Below are positions 1 through 9,448 of a stretch of DNA of 37,227 nucleotides, piece after piece. The notes beneath the pieces were generated by a model. It was not told the DNA's origin. It did no database searches and saw nothing but the letters and a program-made list of their open reading frames with translations. This stretch comes from Gammaproteobacteria bacterium (GTDB taxonomy: Bacteria; Pseudomonadota; Gammaproteobacteria; GRL18). The number at the start of each line of letters is the position of its first letter. Position 1 is the stretch's first letter. The translations under genes and the position numbers were made by a program. The stretch is taken from the NCBI GenBank assembly GCA_016744395.1, contig JADGEK010000041.1:1-37227 (forward strand), in the 5' to 3' direction.

Positions 1-726
1 GGTGGTGTGATGACTAAGCTGGTTGAAAAGAATACAACGATTCCAACTAAAGCATCACAAGTCTTTACTACCGCCGATGATAATCAGACCGCTGTAACGG
101 TTCATGTTCTTCAAGGTGAGCGTGAAGTGGCTTCTGGAAATAAATCATTAGGTCGTTTTGATTTATCTGATATTCCACCAGCACAACGTGGCACACCTCA
201 GATTGAAGTGTCTTTTGACCTGGATGCCAATGGTATTTTGCACGTATCTGCAAAAGACAAGGCAACAGGCAAAGAGCAGTCAATCATCATTAAAGCATCA
301 AGTGGCTTATCGGATGATGAAGTTGAACGTATGGTTCAGGATGCTGAAGCCCATGCTGATGATGACAAGATGTTCCAGGAACTGGTCACTGTTAAAAATA
401 CCGCTGAAAATATGATTCATGCGACTAAGAAGTCGATGGAAGATATGGGTGATAAGATGGACGATGATGAAAAGTCAGCCATTGAAGCAGCAACTAAAGA
501 TCTGGAAGAGTCACTAAAGGGTGATGATAAGGATGATATCGAAGCAAAAACGAAAGCATTAACCGATGCTTCTGCAAAAATGGCTGAACGCATGTATGCT
601 GACCAGGGTGGCGATGCTGCTGCAGGCGCTGCTGGAGCGGAAGGTGCTGCTGGTTCAGCAGAGAATACGGCTGATGATGATGTGGTTGATGCTGAATTTG
701 AAGAAGTCGACGACTCTAAAAAGTAA
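1..726 (+). CDS. dnaK: DnaK (Hsp70) chaperone, 3' part of the gene
   Basis: The reading frame is open from the first base, so the 5' part of the gene lies outside the window. About 241 residues are present, against about 640 in the family. They begin at the [17 protein letters not shown] segment, at the start of the substrate-binding domain. The beta-sandwich that grips unfolded peptides covers roughly the first 105 residues. The helical lid follows, then a Gly/Ala-rich linker and the conserved acidic tail [12 protein letters not shown]. The nucleotide-binding domain is missing only because of the window edge. DnaK is the cytosolic ATP-dependent Hsp70 that works with DnaJ (next gene) and GrpE. 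A hairpin separates it from dnaJ, which suggests a drop in transcript level between the two. Confidence 0.97.
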   Translation, partial: GGVMTKLVEKNTTIPTKASQVFTTADDNQTAVTVHVLQGEREVASGNKSLGRFDLSDIPPAQRGTPQIEVSFDLDANGILHVSAKDKATGKEQSIIIKASSGLSDDEVERMVQDAEAHADDDKMFQELVTVKNTAENMIHATKKSMEDMGDKMDDDEKSAIEAATKDLEESLKGDDKDDIEAKTKALTDASAKMAERMYADQGGDAAAGAAGAEGAAGSAENTADDDVVDAEFEEVDDSKK

Positions 727-799
727 GCTAAGCGAGTATTCATCCTCTCAATTTTATGTCTTTAATAAGTAAAGTTGAAAGGCTTGTATGCTACATGAT

Positions 800-836
800 A
801 AAACACAGGATAGAGAAATTCTCTGCCCTGTGTTTT
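800..836 (+). terminator. Hairpin terminator or attenuator between dnaK and dnaJ
   Basis: The arms AAAACACAGG (800-809) and CCTGTGTTTT (827-836) are perfect complements. They enclose a second small inverted repeat, AGAGAA/TTCTCT. The terminal T-run is part of the right arm, as in many terminators. It lies 74 bases after the dnaK stop and 48 before dnaJ. Partial termination here would give dnaK more transcript than dnaJ; that role is inferred. Confidence 0.6.
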
Positions 837-884
837 CTGGTTTATAGTCCCTTCCTTTTAAGTTAAAAAAGATAGCCAAATATT

Positions 885-2030
885 ATGTCCAAAAGAGATT
901 TTTACGAAGTACTCGGCGTTGATAAAACGGCCAGTGATGCAGAACTGAAAAAAGCGTACCGACGTCTGGCAATGAAACATCACCCTGATAGAAACCTTGA
1001 CAACCCTGATGCGGAAGTTCACTTTAAGGAAGCTAAAGAAGCCTACGAAGTACTTTCCAATGCACAAAAACGTCAGGCTTATGATCAATTTGGTCATGCG
1101 GGTGTTGATCAAAGCGCTGGTATGGGCGGTGGTGCTGGGGGCAACTTCAGTGACATCTTCGGTGATGTTTTTGGTGATATCTTTGGTGGAGGCGGTGGTG
1201 GTCGTCAAGGTGGTGAACGTGTCTATCGCGGTGCTGATCTGCAATACAATCTGGAGCTGAATCTGGAAGAGGCAGTTCATGGCAAATCGGTGAAAATCCG
1301 TATTCCTAGCATGGTTGGCTGTAAAAAATGTGATGGTTCAGGTGCCAAAAAAGGCTCTAAAGCTGAAACATGTCATACTTGTCAAGGGGTTGGACAAGTC
1401 CGTATGCAACAAGGTTTTTTCTCCTTACAACAAACCTGTCCTACTTGTCATGGCAGTGGTAAAACCATTAAAGATCCTTGTGATGCCTGTCATGGTGAAG
1501 GACGTATTCAAGAACATAAGTCTCTTTCAGTTAAAGTACCTGCTGGCGTTGATACAGGGGATCGTATTCGCTTATCAAATGAAGGTGAAGCGGGTCAAAA
1601 TGGTGGACCTCCAGGTGATCTCTATGTTCATGTGAATGTGAAACCTCATGACATCTTTACTCGTGAGGGCAGTGATCTGTTTTGTGAAGTACCCATTAAT
1701 ATTACGACTGCAGCACTGGGTGGTACCTTGGATGTGCCGACTTTAGATGGTCGGGTGAGCTTAAAAATTCCGACAGAAACCCAAACAGGAAAAATGTTCA
1801 GAATGCGCGGCAAAGGTGTAAAATCTGTTCGCGGCGGTATTCAAGGTGATTTGCTCTGTCGTATTGTTGTTGAAACACCTGTGAAATTGAATGCAAGACA
1901 AAAAGAGCTTTTACAAGAGTTTCAAGAAACTCTGGTTGAAGGTGGTGAAAGCCATAGCCCTAAAGCTCACAGCTGGTTATCAGGTGTGAAGCGTTTTTTT
2001 GATGACATGAAACAAAATATTGGCTCATAA
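885..2030 (+). CDS. dnaJ: DnaJ (Hsp40) co-chaperone
   Basis: This is a full-length 381-residue type I DnaJ. The J domain (about 1-70) has the HPD motif at 33-35 that triggers DnaK ATP hydrolysis. A Gly/Phe-rich linker with repeated GDIFG/GDVFG units follows (about 75-110). The zinc-binding region (about 146-205) has four CxxCxGxG-type motifs: [24 protein letters not shown] and CDACHGEG. The rest is the substrate-binding C-terminal domain. DnaJ delivers unfolded clients to DnaK in the cytosol. It lies directly after dnaK, the usual order, and two hairpins follow its stop codon. Confidence 0.97.
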   Translation: MSKRDFYEVLGVDKTASDAELKKAYRRLAMKHHPDRNLDNPDAEVHFKEAKEAYEVLSNAQKRQAYDQFGHAGVDQSAGMGGGAGGNFSDIFGDVFGDIFGGGGGGRQGGERVYRGADLQYNLELNLEEAVHGKSVKIRIPSMVGCKKCDGSGAKKGSKAETCHTCQGVGQVRMQQGFFSLQQTCPTCHGSGKTIKDPCDACHGEGRIQEHKSLSVKVPAGVDTGDRIRLSNEGEAGQNGGPPGDLYVHVNVKPHDIFTREGSDLFCEVPINITTAALGGTLDVPTLDGRVSLKIPTETQTGKMFRMRGKGVKSVRGGIQGDLLCRIVVETPVKLNARQKELLQEFQETLVEGGESHSPKAHSWLSGVKRFFDDMKQNIGS

Positions 2031-2064
2031 GGTCTTATCTAAGTGGTGTCATATTCATAAGTAG

Positions 2065-2084
2065 AGACAAGGCATGCCTTGTCT
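2065..2084 (+). terminator. Palindromic repeat acting as dnaJ terminator
   Basis: A perfect 20-bp palindrome has the core GACAAGGCATGCCTTGTC (2066-2083) and is followed at once by a T-rich stretch (TTTTCTTTTT). It is one copy of a dispersed family, with related copies at 9420-9439, 15430-15459 and, degenerate, 11267-11294. Hairpin plus T-run after a stop codon fits intrinsic termination of the dnaK-dnaJ transcript. Confidence 0.65.
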
Positions 2085-2101
2085 TTTCTTTTTAGAATCA
2101 G

Positions 2102-2131
2102 AGGCGTAAAGATCGGATGATTTTTACGCCT
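2102..2131 (+). terminator. Second hairpin downstream of dnaJ
   Basis: The arms AGGCGTAAA (2102-2110) and TTTACGCCT (2123-2131) are perfectly complementary around a 12-base loop and are followed by TTTGTAGTTT. It forms a tandem terminator with the palindrome just upstream. It ends only 12 bases before the ATG at 2144, which argues against that ATG as the start of the next gene. Confidence 0.5.
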
Positions 2132-2191
2132 TTGTAGTTTAAGATGCTATTAATCGGGGGAGCAATAGGGGAAAAAGCGTGGTGGAAATAT

Positions 2192-2776
2192 ATGAACATT
2201 AAACAAGTTTTGAAAAATTTTATTGATGCATTGGTTGAAAAGTTTGAAAGGAACGGTGCAAAAAAACAGACACCCATTGAGTCACGTCGCCATGCCTTAT
2301 CAAAAATGTTGGCGACAGGGGGTGTTGTTGCGTTAGGCGCATCTGCAACAACAGCCGTGGCACATAAAGCTGAAGGCTCTGAAGAAGAAAAGGAAGAGCG
2401 TTTTCCTGGTGATCCACCAGAACATTTTATTGTCTATCAGTTTAATGAAGCGGACCATGAATATCATCAGCATGTTTTGGGTTCAGTGGGTGCCATGATA
2501 GGTAAATATGAAGATAACATTGATATTGTCGTTGCCTGCTTTGGTCGTGGTATTCATGTTCTGGCCAAGAACCCTGGCAGGCCTGTTGAGGATTCCATGA
2601 AAGAAAAAGTGAGCAGCCTTGCAGGTCAGGGCGTTAAATTTCATGCGTGTGGAAGAACCTTGAAGTCCATGAATTGGACAGAAGAAGATATGCTGCCTTT
2701 TGCTAAAGTAGTCGAAGTGGGTGTTGCTGATATTATGGAATTGCAAGAACAAAATTATGCTTATGTCGCATGGTGA
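2192..2776 (+). CDS. Tat-signal DsrE/DsrF-like sulfur-relay family protein
   Basis: The product is 194 residues from the ATG at 2192. The SD-like GGTGGA lies at 2181-2186; an in-frame ATG at 2144 has no SD and abuts a terminator hairpin. Near the N-terminus SRRHALSKML and a hydrophobic Ala/Gly stretch make a twin-arginine (Tat) export signal, so the mature part is probably periplasmic. The rest resembles the DsrE-like (DUF1791-type) fold: IDIVVACFGRGIHVL, and later FHACGRTLKSMNW with a Cys where family members carry a conserved one. DsrE/TusD relatives handle sulfane sulfur on cysteine, but many exported members are uncharacterised and no reaction is claimed. It sits alone between dnaJ and dapB with terminators upstream. 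Confidence 0.8.
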   Translation: MNIKQVLKNFIDALVEKFERNGAKKQTPIESRRHALSKMLATGGVVALGASATTAVAHKAEGSEEEKEERFPGDPPEHFIVYQFNEADHEYHQHVLGSVGAMIGKYEDNIDIVVACFGRGIHVLAKNPGRPVEDSMKEKVSSLAGQGVKFHACGRTLKSMNWTEEDMLPFAKVVEVGVADIMELQEQNYAYVAW

Positions 2777-2800
2777 TCCATCGGCTTAATCAAATATTAA

Positions 2801-3625
<825 letters not shown>

Positions 3626-3653
3626 TATTTTGTCTCACCCATATAAATCTAAG

Positions 3654-3725
3654 AGGGGATGGAGGGCTTGACTTTTACCTCCTTCGGCCCTTGTATTTTT
3701 TATTTTTCTCCCCTCCATTTCCTTA
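3654..3725 (+). terminator. Probable terminator region after dapB
   Basis: AGGGC (about 3662) can pair with GCCCT (about 3687) and is followed by the T-rich GTATTTTTTATTTTT. An outer pairing of GGGGATGGAGG with CCTCCATTTCC (about 3714-3724) is also possible with wobble pairs. A long loop makes the call tentative, but the T-tract after a G+C-rich stem fits a dapB terminator. Confidence 0.4.
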
Positions 3726-3830
3726 TTTCTCTAATTTAAAATAAATATCCATCTATTTGCTGGTAAACCATAGTTTAAGATGGACAGAATTTACATATTT
3801 TTGTAAAATTCTACGGTTAAACTTGAAAGC

Positions 3831-3854
3831 AGGATGTGCACACTTGTGCATCCT
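3831..3854 (+). promoter_or_regulatory. Leader hairpin upstream of carA
   Basis: AGGATGTGCA (3831-3840) and TGTGCATCCT (3845-3854) form a 10-bp stem with two G-U pairs and a 4-base loop, followed by GTTTGTG. It lies 32 bases before the proposed carA start. It may be a weak terminator or attenuator in the carAB leader. The ATG at 3836 is buried in it and so is an unlikely start. Confidence 0.45.
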
Positions 3855-3886
3855 GTTTGTGTATCTGGACTTTATGGGAGATTTCT

Positions 3887-5083
3887 TTGACTAACTCTGA
3901 AAAAGAGACCCGCTCTGACAATATTGTTGCCAATATGGCCTCAACAACCCCTGCCATCTTAGCGCTTGAAGACGGTACCGTTTTCTATGGTAAAGCCATT
4001 GGTGCCATTGGAGAGACTATTGGGGAGGTGGTTTTTAATACCTCGATGACAGGCTATCAGGAGATACTGACAGATCCTTCCTATATGGAGCAAATTGTGA
4101 CTCTGACGTACCCGCATATCGGTAATATTGGAGTCAATGAAGGTGATGAAGAGTCGGACATAATTATGGCCCGAGGCTTGGTGATTCGTGACTTACCTCG
4201 CTTAATGTCCAGTTGGCGAGCTGAAATGTCACTTTCTGAATATTTGATTAAGCACAATATTGTGGCGATTTCAGATATTGATACGCGCAAATTGACTCGT
4301 ATTTTAAGAGATAAAGGTGCTCAAAATGGGGCTATTGTTGCCATAGAGGGTGATAAATCTGATATTGACAAAGAGGCAGCAATTGCTTCTGCGCAAGGCT
4401 TTCCTGGCTTGAAAGGTATGGACCTGGCTAAGGTGGTGACCACTGATGCCAACTATGAGTGGACAGAAGGCTCCTGGTCGTTACAAACCAATGCGACTGA
4501 AACCCATACTGATTTACCACACCATGTGGTTGCCTATGATTATGGTGTCAAGAAAAACATTCTCAGAATGTTGGTGGATCGCGGCTGTAAAGTCACTGTG
4601 GTACCAGCAAAAACTAAAGCCAGTGATGTTTTAGCAATGAATCCTGATGGTATCTTTTTATCTAATGGTCCTGGAGATCCTGAGCCTTGCGATTATGCGA
4701 TTGAAGCCATTGGTGAGATAGTAGAAACAGCCAAGCCTGTTTTTGGAATTTGTTTAGGCCATCAACTGCTGTCTCTGGCCAGTGGTGCAAAAACAGTTAA
4801 AATGAAATTTGGTCATCATGGTGGTAATCACCCTGTCAGCGATTTAGAATCTAAAATAGTCATGATCACCAGTCAGAACCATGGTTTTGCTGTGGATGAA
4901 GCCAGCTTACCTGATAATCTTAAAGCGACTCATAAATCTCTTTTTGATGGCTCCTTACAAGGTGTGCATCGAACTGATAAACCTGCTTTTAGCTTTCAGG
5001 GACATCCTGAGGCCAGCCCAGGTCCACATGATGTCGCTCCTTTGTTTGATCACTTTATAGAATTGATTGAACAACAGAAATAA
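3887..5083 (+). CDS. carA: Carbamoyl-phosphate synthase small (glutaminase) subunit
   Basis: CarA hydrolyses glutamine and channels ammonia to CarB for carbamoyl phosphate, the precursor of pyrimidines and arginine. The N-terminal domain begins [14 protein letters not shown]. The C-terminal class I glutaminase has the nucleophile in [10 protein letters not shown] (Cys about 289) and His/Glu in GHPEAS (about 373 and 375). Start choice: the TTG at 3887 has GGGAG at 3876-3880 with 6-base spacing, giving 398 residues. The ATG at 3836 lies inside a hairpin, and the ATG at 3935 has no SD but would also leave an intact enzyme. The carB gene follows after 95 bases. Confidence 0.95.
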   Translation: MTNSEKETRSDNIVANMASTTPAILALEDGTVFYGKAIGAIGETIGEVVFNTSMTGYQEILTDPSYMEQIVTLTYPHIGNIGVNEGDEESDIIMARGLVIRDLPRLMSSWRAEMSLSEYLIKHNIVAISDIDTRKLTRILRDKGAQNGAIVAIEGDKSDIDKEAAIASAQGFPGLKGMDLAKVVTTDANYEWTEGSWSLQTNATETHTDLPHHVVAYDYGVKKNILRMLVDRGCKVTVVPAKTKASDVLAMNPDGIFLSNGPGDPEPCDYAIEAIGEIVETAKPVFGICLGHQLLSLASGAKTVKMKFGHHGGNHPVSDLESKIVMITSQNHGFAVDEASLPDNLKATHKSLFDGSLQGVHRTDKPAFSFQGHPEASPGPHDVAPLFDHFIELIEQQK

Positions 5084-5178
5084 CCTTTAGCCGTCAGTAG
5101 TAGCACTGAGCTGTTAATTGTAAAAAGAAACAAATGTGCTCTAACATATGAGCAACACCCAAACTTTGTGAGTAAAGA

Positions 5179-8100
5179 ATGCCAAAACGCGATGATTTAA
5201 AAAGTATTCTGATTATTGGCGCAGGTCCAATTGTCATTGGTCAAGCCTGTGAATTTGATTATTCTGGTGCCCAGGCGTGTAAAGCGCTGAAAGAAGAAGG
5301 TTATCGAGTCATTTTAGTTAACTCGAACCCTGCGACGATTATGACGGATACTGAATTAGCGGATGCCACTTATATTGAGCCGATTCATTGGCAGGTTGTG
5401 GCCAATATTATTGAAAAAGAACGTCCTGATGCTTTACTGCCGACAATGGGTGGTCAGACTGCACTCAACTGCGCTTTGGAATTGGATAAAAGAGGCGTTC
5501 TGGAAAAATTTAATGTTGAAATGATTGGTGCTGATAAAGAAGCAATTAATAAAGCTGAAGATCGTGACTTGTTCCGTAAGGCGATGATTAAAATTGGCCT
5601 TGATATGCCTAAGGCATTTATCGCGCACACTATGGAAGAATCCGCAGAAGTCCAAAAAGAACTGGGTGCCTTCCCGATTATTATTCGACCATCATTCACC
5701 ATGGGTGGCAGTGGTGGTGGTATTGCGTATAACAAAGAAGAGTTTGTTGAGATTTGTGAACGTGGCCTGGATATGTCACCCACCAATGAGTTATTGATTG
5801 AAGAATCCATCATTGGCTGGAAAGAATACGAAATGGAAGTGGTTCGAGATAAAAATGATAATTGCATTATTATCTGTTCTATTGAGAATTTTGATGCCAT
5901 GGGCGTGCACACTGGTGATTCAATTACTGTGGCACCTGCCCAGACATTGACGGATAAAGAATATCAAATCATGCGTAATGCTTCTTTGCAGGTTTTACGT
6001 GAGATTGGCGTCGATACAGGTGGTTCAAATGTGCAGTTTGCGGTTAACCCCAAAAATGGTCGCTTAATTATTATTGAAATGAATCCACGGGTTTCACGTT
6101 CTTCTGCCCTGGCTTCAAAAGCAACAGGATTCCCCATTGCAAAAGTTGCTGCTAAGTTAGCCGTTGGCTACACTTTAGATGAACTGGATAATGAAATTAC
6201 GGGTGGTGCGACTCCAGCCTCTTTTGAGCCGACGCTTGATTATGTGGTCACTAAGGTGCCACGTTTCACTTTCGAAAAATTCCCTCAAGCAGACAACACT
6301 TTAACAACACAGATGAAATCTGTGGGCGAAGCCATGTCTATTGGTCGCACTTTTCAGGAATCGCTGCAAAAAGCACTGCGCTCACTGGAAATTGATACCG
6401 ATGGTTTTACTGAAATGTTTGATGATCTCGAAGGTGACAACGAAGATGAAATGATGGATTCGTTACGTCATGCTTTACGAGTGCCTGGTGCTCATCGTAT
6501 CTGGTATGTTGGTGATGCATTCCGCAAAGGCCTGACTATGGATGATATCCAGGGATTGACAGGTATTGATCCCTGGTTTTTGGTCCAAATTGAAGAGCTG
6601 ATTCAGATTGAAGAAAGCCTTCGTGGTAAAAATGTTCTGGACTTGAATGCTGATGAATTATTTAATTTGAAGCGTAAAGGCTTCTCTGATAGCCGCTTGT
6701 CTACGGTTTTAAATACTGATGAAGCAACGGTAAGAAAATACCGCCAGCAGCTAAATATTCGTCCTGTTTACAAGCGGGTTGATTCCTGTGCGGCTGAATT
6801 TGCATCAGATACTGCCTATATGTATTCAACATATGAAGAAGAATGTGAAGCTGCACCGACTGGTAAAGATAAAATCATGGTGTTAGGCGGTGGCCCTAAC
6901 CGAATTGGTCAGGGTATTGAATTTGACTATTGCTGTGTTCATGCCGCTCATGCCTGTCGTGATGATGGTTATGAAACTATTATGGTTAACTGTAATCCTG
7001 AAACCGTTTCAACCGACTATGACACTTCTGACAGGCTTTATTTTGAGCCATTGACTTTGGAAGATGTGCTGGAACTGATCGATCTGGAACAGCCTAAAGG
7101 CGTCATTGTTCAATACGGTGGTCAGACCCCTTTGAAACTGGCCCGCGCTCTGGAAGCTGCGGGTGCCAATATTATTGGTACTTCGCCTGACTCAATTGAT
7201 TTGGCTGAAGATCGTGAGCGCTTTCAGGCAATGATTGAGGAACTGGATTTATTACAGCCGCCTAATCGTACGGCGAGTGACACTGAATCTGCTATCGCAT
7301 TAGCTGAAGAAGTTGGCTATCCATTGGTGGTTCGTCCCTCCTATGTCTTGGGTGGGCGCGGAATGGAAATCGTATACAATAAAGATGAATTGCGCAGTTA
7401 TATGACAACGGCTGTGGCTGTATCAAACGATGCACCTGTTTTGCTGGATCGCTTTCTGGATGATGCGGTGGAAGTGGATGTTGATGCAATCTGTGACGGC
7501 GAAAACGTTTTAATCGGTGGTATTATGCAACACATTGAGCAAGCAGGTGTCCACTCAGGTGACTCCGCTTGTTCAATTCCTCCTTATAATTTATCCGATG
7601 AAATTCAGGATAGACTGCGTGATCAAGCTGCCCGTATGGCTATGAAGCTAGGTGTCATTGGCTTAATGAATACTCAGTTTGCGATTAAAGATAATGATAT
7701 TTATGTACTGGAAGTGAATCCTCGTGCTTCTCGTACTGTCCCCTTTGTTTCTAAGGCGACAGGCTTACAATTAGCTAAGATTTCAGCATTATGTATGACG
7801 GGTAAATCCCTCAAAGAGCAAAACCAGATTGTCGAAGCAAAACCTGAATTTTTTTATGTAAAAGAATCGGTTTTTCCATTCATCAAGTTCCCAGGTGTTG
7901 ATCCTATTTTAGGTCCTGAAATGAAATCCACAGGTGAAGCTATGGGTATGGGTAAGACCTTTGGTGAGGCTTTTGGTAAATCTCAATTGTCAGCAGGTGT
8001 TGTGTTACCGACGGGAGGTAATGCATTTATCAGTGTACGTGAAGCCGATAAATCAAAAGTAACCGATCTGGCAAGAAAAATTAAATCACTGGGTTTCAAT

Positions 8101-8427
8101 GTATTGGCCACCAGCGGTACTCATAAACTGTTGGCAGAACAGGACATTGAATCAACGATGGTGAATAAAGTAAAAGAAGGTCGCCCACATATTGTTGATA
8201 TGATAAAAAATGATGAGATTAATCTGATTGTTAATACCACTGAAGGCAAAAAAGCCATTGAAGATTCTTCAATGATTCGCCGTCAGGCATTACAGCACAA
8301 GGTCACCTATGCGACAACTATTGCCGCTGCTGATGCACTGTGTGAAGCGATGATGATAGATGGTATTCATGAAGGGGATGTTGAAGTTTATCGTTTACAG
8401 GATATACACAACTCACTTTCAGCTTAA
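5179..8427 (+). CDS. carB: Carbamoyl-phosphate synthase large subunit
   Basis: CarB makes carbamoyl phosphate from ammonia, bicarbonate and two ATP in the cytosol, as partner of CarA. Its 1082 residues match the family (about 1070-1080). It has two homologous ATP-grasp halves, each opening with a GxGPIVIGQ or [15 protein letters not shown] loop and containing VNxNPxT/S and EMNPR or EVNPR metal-site motifs. The oligomerisation region lies between the halves. The C-terminal MGS-like allosteric domain (about the last 140 residues), from VREADKSK onward, is where UMP, IMP and ornithine act in known enzymes. No truncation or frameshift is visible. greA follows after 35 bases and may be co-transcribed. 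Confidence 0.98.
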   Translation: MPKRDDLKSILIIGAGPIVIGQACEFDYSGAQACKALKEEGYRVILVNSNPATIMTDTELADATYIEPIHWQVVANIIEKERPDALLPTMGGQTALNCALELDKRGVLEKFNVEMIGADKEAINKAEDRDLFRKAMIKIGLDMPKAFIAHTMEESAEVQKELGAFPIIIRPSFTMGGSGGGIAYNKEEFVEICERGLDMSPTNELLIEESIIGWKEYEMEVVRDKNDNCIIICSIENFDAMGVHTGDSITVAPAQTLTDKEYQIMRNASLQVLREIGVDTGGSNVQFAVNPKNGRLIIIEMNPRVSRSSALASKATGFPIAKVAAKLAVGYTLDELDNEITGGATPASFEPTLDYVVTKVPRFTFEKFPQADNTLTTQMKSVGEAMSIGRTFQESLQKALRSLEIDTDGFTEMFDDLEGDNEDEMMDSLRHALRVPGAHRIWYVGDAFRKGLTMDDIQGLTGIDPWFLVQIEELIQIEESLRGKNVLDLNADELFNLKRKGFSDSRLSTVLNTDEATVRKYRQQLNIRPVYKRVDSCAAEFASDTAYMYSTYEEECEAAPTGKDKIMVLGGGPNRIGQGIEFDYCCVHAAHACRDDGYETIMVNCNPETVSTDYDTSDRLYFEPLTLEDVLELIDLEQPKGVIVQYGGQTPLKLARALEAAGANIIGTSPDSIDLAEDRERFQAMIEELDLLQPPNRTASDTESAIALAEEVGYPLVVRPSYVLGGRGMEIVYNKDELRSYMTTAVAVSNDAPVLLDRFLDDAVEVDVDAICDGENVLIGGIMQHIEQAGVHSGDSACSIPPYNLSDEIQDRLRDQAARMAMKLGVIGLMNTQFAIKDNDIYVLEVNPRASRTVPFVSKATGLQLAKISALCMTGKSLKEQNQIVEAKPEFFYVKESVFPFIKFPGVDPILGPEMKSTGEAMGMGKTFGEAFGKSQLSAGVVLPTGGNAFISVREADKSKVTDLARKIKSLGFNVLATSGTHKLLAEQDIESTMVNKVKEGRPHIVDMIKNDEINLIVNTTEGKKAIEDSSMIRRQALQHKVTYATTIAAADALCEAMMIDGIHEGDVEVYRLQDIHNSLSA

Positions 8428-8462
8428 GCTTTCAAAGCAAAGCGCTTAAAGGAAAAGAACAA

Positions 8463-8942
8463 ATGAACAATAAAGTACCTCTTACCAAGGCTGGTGCCGA
8501 TAAATTAAATATTGAACTGAGAGAACTCAAGTCAGTACGTCGACCTAAAGTCATTCAAGCCATTGCCGAAGCGCGTGAGCATGGTGATTTAAAAGAAAAT
8601 GCTGAATATCATGCTGCTCGTGAAGAACAGGGATTTATTGAAGGGCGTGTTAAGGATATAGAAGGTAAATTATCAAATGCACAAATCATTGATGTGACCA
8701 CAATGAAAGACACAGGACGTGTTATTTTTGGTACCACTGTGGTTGTTTATGATGAAGAGGCAGATAAAGAAATTACTTACCAGATTGTTGGCGAGGATGA
8801 AGCCGAAATTAAAGAAGGTAAGATTTCTTATTCGTCACCTGTTGCTATGGCACTGATTGGTAAAGAAATTGATGATGTAGCGATTGTTAAAGCACCTAAT
8901 GGTGACAAAGAGCTTGAAATTATTGAAATAAAATACATCTAA
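8463..8942 (+). CDS. greA: Transcription elongation factor GreA
   Basis: GreA inserts a coiled coil into the RNA polymerase secondary channel and stimulates cleavage of backtracked RNA. The length, 159 residues, is standard. The N-terminal coiled coil includes [22 protein letters not shown] sequence (seen as [20 protein letters not shown]), whose acidic tip residues D and E are essential in known GreA. The C-terminal FKBP-like domain ends in LEIIEIKYI. The SD GGAAAAG stands just before the ATG. It follows carB closely, an arrangement common in gammaproteobacteria. Confidence 0.97.
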   Translation: MNNKVPLTKAGADKLNIELRELKSVRRPKVIQAIAEAREHGDLKENAEYHAAREEQGFIEGRVKDIEGKLSNAQIIDVTTMKDTGRVIFGTTVVVYDEEADKEITYQIVGEDEAEIKEGKISYSSPVAMALIGKEIDDVAIVKAPNGDKELEIIEIKYI

Positions 8943-8977
8943 TTGCTCATTGATTCTCAACTTATGACTAATAACAC

Positions 8978-9415
8978 TTGAACCTTTCCTTAGCACAGAC
9001 GGGAGGAGAAAAAATTCTCCTGACGATTTGGATTGGTGCACTTTGGACGATCGGTTTTCTTGTCACTCCAACTTTATTTGGTATCCTTGAAGACAGACAC
9101 ATGGCAGGCATGTTGGCGGGTAAAATGTTTACCGCTGTCAGCTACATCGGCTTATTTAGCGGTCTGGTTTTATTATTATCTGAATTCAGGCGCTCTGAGT
9201 CCTTTCAGTCAAATAAACGAGTCTGGTTACTGATCTTAATGCTGATTTTAGTCGTCATTGGTGAATTTTTAATTCAACCTCAAATGGCGGCATTAAAACA
9301 AGCAGGCCTATCCGTTGGCCCTGAGTTTGATCGCCTGCATGGCATTGCTACTGTCCTCTATATGTTGAACTGCTTGTTTGGCCTGGTTCTGCTTGTCTAT
9401 GAACCTCACAATTAG
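8978..9415 (+). CDS. DUF4149-like small membrane protein
   Basis: This small integral membrane protein has about four hydrophobic segments: ILLTIWIGALWTIGFLV, an MFTAVSYIGLFSGLVLLL stretch, LLILMLILVVIGEFL and IATVLYMLNCLFGLVLLVY. The pattern VTPTLFGILEDRHMAGMLAGKMF matches the DUF4149 family, often found next to greA; its function is unknown. The start is uncertain because no ATG exists near the N-terminus. The longest frame begins at the TTG at 8978 without an SD. A strong GGGAGGAG (9001-9008) instead stands 5 bases before an in-frame ATT at 9014, where family members usually begin. A terminator-like palindrome follows the stop. Confidence 0.8.
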   Translation: MNLSLAQTGGEKILLTIWIGALWTIGFLVTPTLFGILEDRHMAGMLAGKMFTAVSYIGLFSGLVLLLSEFRRSESFQSNKRVWLLILMLILVVIGEFLIQPQMAALKQAGLSVGPEFDRLHGIATVLYMLNCLFGLVLLVYEPHN

Positions 9416-9419
9416 ATAA

Positions 9420-9439
9420 AAACAAGGCATGCCTTGTTT
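9420..9439 (+). repeat. Copy of the CAAGGCATGCCTTG palindrome family
   Basis: A perfect 20-bp palindrome lies between the convergent DUF4149-like and kinase genes. Its core AACAAGGCATGCCTTGTT is the same as in the copies at 2065 and 15430. Being symmetric, it could terminate transcripts from both sides; T-richness on each flank is modest. Confidence 0.7.
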
Positions 9440-9448
9440 CTCATCAAA

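Noticed and set aside
3836..3886. carA starting at the ATG at 3836
   Set aside because: That ATG lies within a hairpin arm, has no SD and adds a Cys-rich leader absent from CarA proteins.
7292..7489. Antisense ORFs within carB, nuo and ftsH
   Set aside because: They are shadows of strongly coding frames, with no family resemblance or ribosome sites.
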